This document shows positions 5,827-6,576 of a DNA stretch of 6,576 nucleotides, one piece after another. Numbering within the stretch: the stretch's first letter is position 1; each line of letters starts with the position of its first letter. A model generated the notes under the pieces. That model was given only the letters and a program-made list of their open reading frames with translations. It searched no databases and was not told the origin of the DNA. The stretch is from an uncultured Eubacteriales bacterium (GTDB taxonomy: Bacteria; Bacillota; Clostridia; Christensenellales; CAG-138), in the NCBI GenBank assembly GCA_900543475.1, contig UQRU01000117.1:1-6576 (forward strand), given 5' to 3'. The position numbers and the translations under genes were made by a program.

Positions 5827-5850
5827 ATTGCCGAAAGCGGCCGTGGCAAT
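5827..5850. repeat. Inverted repeat in the sigG leader
   Basis: ATTGCC (5827-5832) and GGCAAT (5845-5850) form a perfect 6-bp inverted repeat separated by 12 nt. An alternative inner hairpin, GCCG-AAAG-CGGC, overlaps it. It lies 42 nt before the sigG start, where a promoter or operator would be expected. It could be an operator, a leader hairpin or chance. Confidence 0.3.
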
Positions 5851-5890
5851 TCCGCGAAAAGGGTAAGGTTTTAGGAGGCGGGTTTCTTTT

Positions 5891-5906
5891 CCGGCGTCTT
5901 CGCCGG
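5891..5906. repeat. Short GC hairpin between the NlpC/P60 terminator and sigG
   Basis: CCGGCG (5891-5896) pairs with CGCCGG (5901-5906) around a 4-nt loop. Neither strand has a U-tract after it, so it is not a classic terminator. It lies in the 152-bp gap upstream of sigG, which otherwise shows no gene. Confidence 0.35.
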
Positions 5907-5937
5907 GTCGTGGCACGGATTTGCCTGCCGCCGCAAC

Positions 5938-5961
5938 AAAAAAAAGGCGGCTTGCGCCGCC
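5938..5961 (-). terminator. Terminator of the NlpC/P60 gene
   Basis: On the minus strand GGCGGC and GCCGCC form a perfect 6-bp stem around a GCAA tetraloop (a stable GNRA type), followed directly by eight T. It lies 51 nt after the NlpC/P60 stop codon and isolates sigG from upstream transcription. Confidence 0.9.
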
Positions 5962-6012
5962 TAATCGCCTATGGAATACCCGTTGGGGATTTCCTGTAGC
6001 CGTTTTCTTTTT

Positions 6013-6576
6013 CTATTGGTTTTCCAGCCCATCCTTTCCCTCCTCCAGCAGGCGCAGCCTGCCCCACCGGTTCCAATAGCTCCCGCCGCTGGCGTCCAGC
6101 CTGCGCTGCACCACCCCGTCGTCCCGGCCCTTGGCCTCCACCACCTGGCCGTTGCCGATGTACACCCCCACGTGGTAGTACTTCTGGCTGTTCTTGCGGA
6201 ACACCAGATCCCCTGGCCGCAGGGACGCCTCCAAGGCCGATACGCCATCAGGGGTATGGATGGCCTCGCACATGGAAGCCAAGTGGTTGCAGTTTCGCTT
6301 GGAGGGAACCAGGCCCAGGTCGTAGAAGTAGCGGGAGATCAGCCCCGAGCAATCGAAGCAGCGGTAGCTGGCGACGCCCTTGGCTTTCAGCTTTTTGATA
6401 AAGTCTATGCTGCGCTGGGCGTTGGCATGGCTGGTGTCCATGCTGCGGATCTGGGCGTCGGTCAGGTTGTACTGGCCGTGGCCCCCCCAGACGTACACCT
6501 GGCCTACCTGGCCCTTTACAAAGTCCACCAGCCCCGCCGCCGTGGCTGCGGGCCGCGCCGTGGGTTCCCCGTCCAG
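6013..6576 (-). CDS. NlpC/P60 (C40) cell-wall peptidase, 5'-truncated by the window
   Basis: The 187 visible residues form an NlpC/P60 domain, which cleaves peptide bonds in peptidoglycan stems. The frame is open to the window edge, so the N-terminus is missing; the GTG at 6528 is not the start, since the 16 codons before it (LDGEPTARPAATAAGL) read smoothly into the domain. Counting from the first visible codon: VDFVKGQVGQVYVWGG (17-32), FDCSGL with nucleophile Cys76, PGDLVF (121-126), and YYHVGVYIGNGQVVEAKGRD (133-152) with catalytic His135; Glu147 occupies the usual third-residue position. About 40 residues separate YVWGG from the catalytic Cys, against roughly ten in typical family members. 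The enzyme is expected to act at or outside the membrane, but any signal peptide or binding repeats would be off the window. Stand-alone and prophage lysin-type origins both remain possible. The gene ends with its own terminator. Confidence 0.88.
   Translation of the reverse strand: MDGEPTARPAATAAGLVDFVKGQVGQVYVWGGHGQYNLTDAQIRSMDTSHANAQRSIDFIKKLKAKGVASYRCFDCSGLISRYFYDLGLVPSKRNCNHLASMCEAIHTPDGVSALEASLRPGDLVFRKNSQKYYHVGVYIGNGQVVEAKGRDDGVVQRRLDASGGSYWNRWGRLRLLEEGKDGLENQ

Noticed and set aside
5808..5850. TTGCCA with TAAAGG or GCTAAA as a sigma-A promoter, or GGCAATGCT as a SigF -10
   Set aside because: The -10 matches are only about half of consensus or the spacing is off; no option stands out enough to annotate.
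5961..6248. Minus-strand frame ending LQEIPNGYSIGD, running past the NlpC/P60 stop
   Set aside because: It is an overlapping shadow frame made of Trp/Arg/Gly-rich sequence, without a supported start; the NlpC/P60 frame has the catalytic motifs.

Overview
The window reads as chromosomal DNA from a spore-forming, fairly GC-rich member of the Clostridia (Bacillota), most likely a gut Oscillospirales-type lineage. The evidence is a complete forespore sigma factor SigG, a LytR-CpsA-Psr (LCP) cell-envelope protein, strong AGGAGG-type ribosome binding sites, short gaps between genes and GC-rich hairpin terminators. The lineage is inferred from gene content and style, not from a marker gene. The window looks like ordinary core and housekeeping DNA: I see no tRNA, rRNA, CRISPR array, insertion sequence or prophage integration site.

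Layout, left to right. Positions 1 to about 110 are G and C homopolymers that look like a sequencing or assembly artefact at a contig end. A minus-strand transcription unit follows (read right to left): a sigma-A-type promoter at 2396-2423, an LCP protein (2359-956), a YbaK/EbsC-type aminoacyl-tRNA deacylase (935-444), a 32-residue single-pass membrane protein that is easy to miss (379-281), and a terminator at 212-237. Upstream on the same strand is an AraC-family regulator with an N-terminal cupin (3366-2440). It is divergent from a small plus-strand gene of unknown function (3499-3735); the two share a 132-bp intergenic region with overlapping candidate -10 boxes. The small gene ends at a hairpin terminator (3795-3821) whose U-tract overlaps the stop codon of the convergent mutY.

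The right part is all on the minus strand: a 5'-truncated NlpC/P60 peptidase running off the window edge (6576-6013), its terminator (5938-5961), sigG (5785-5012), a perfect 40-bp palindrome acting as terminator (4957-4996), then mutY (4914-3820) with an unusually short, poorly marked leader.

Functional links are modest. LCP and NlpC/P60 act on the cell envelope; SigG runs late forespore transcription; MutY removes adenine opposite 8-oxoguanine; the YbaK-like protein edits mischarged tRNA. No previously undescribed multi-gene system is evident. The points most worth a second look are the 32-aa membrane protein, an Arg at the SigG position that corresponds to the CsfB-contacting Asn45 of B. 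subtilis, the regulator/small-gene divergon, and the large insertion ahead of the catalytic Cys in the NlpC/P60 domain.
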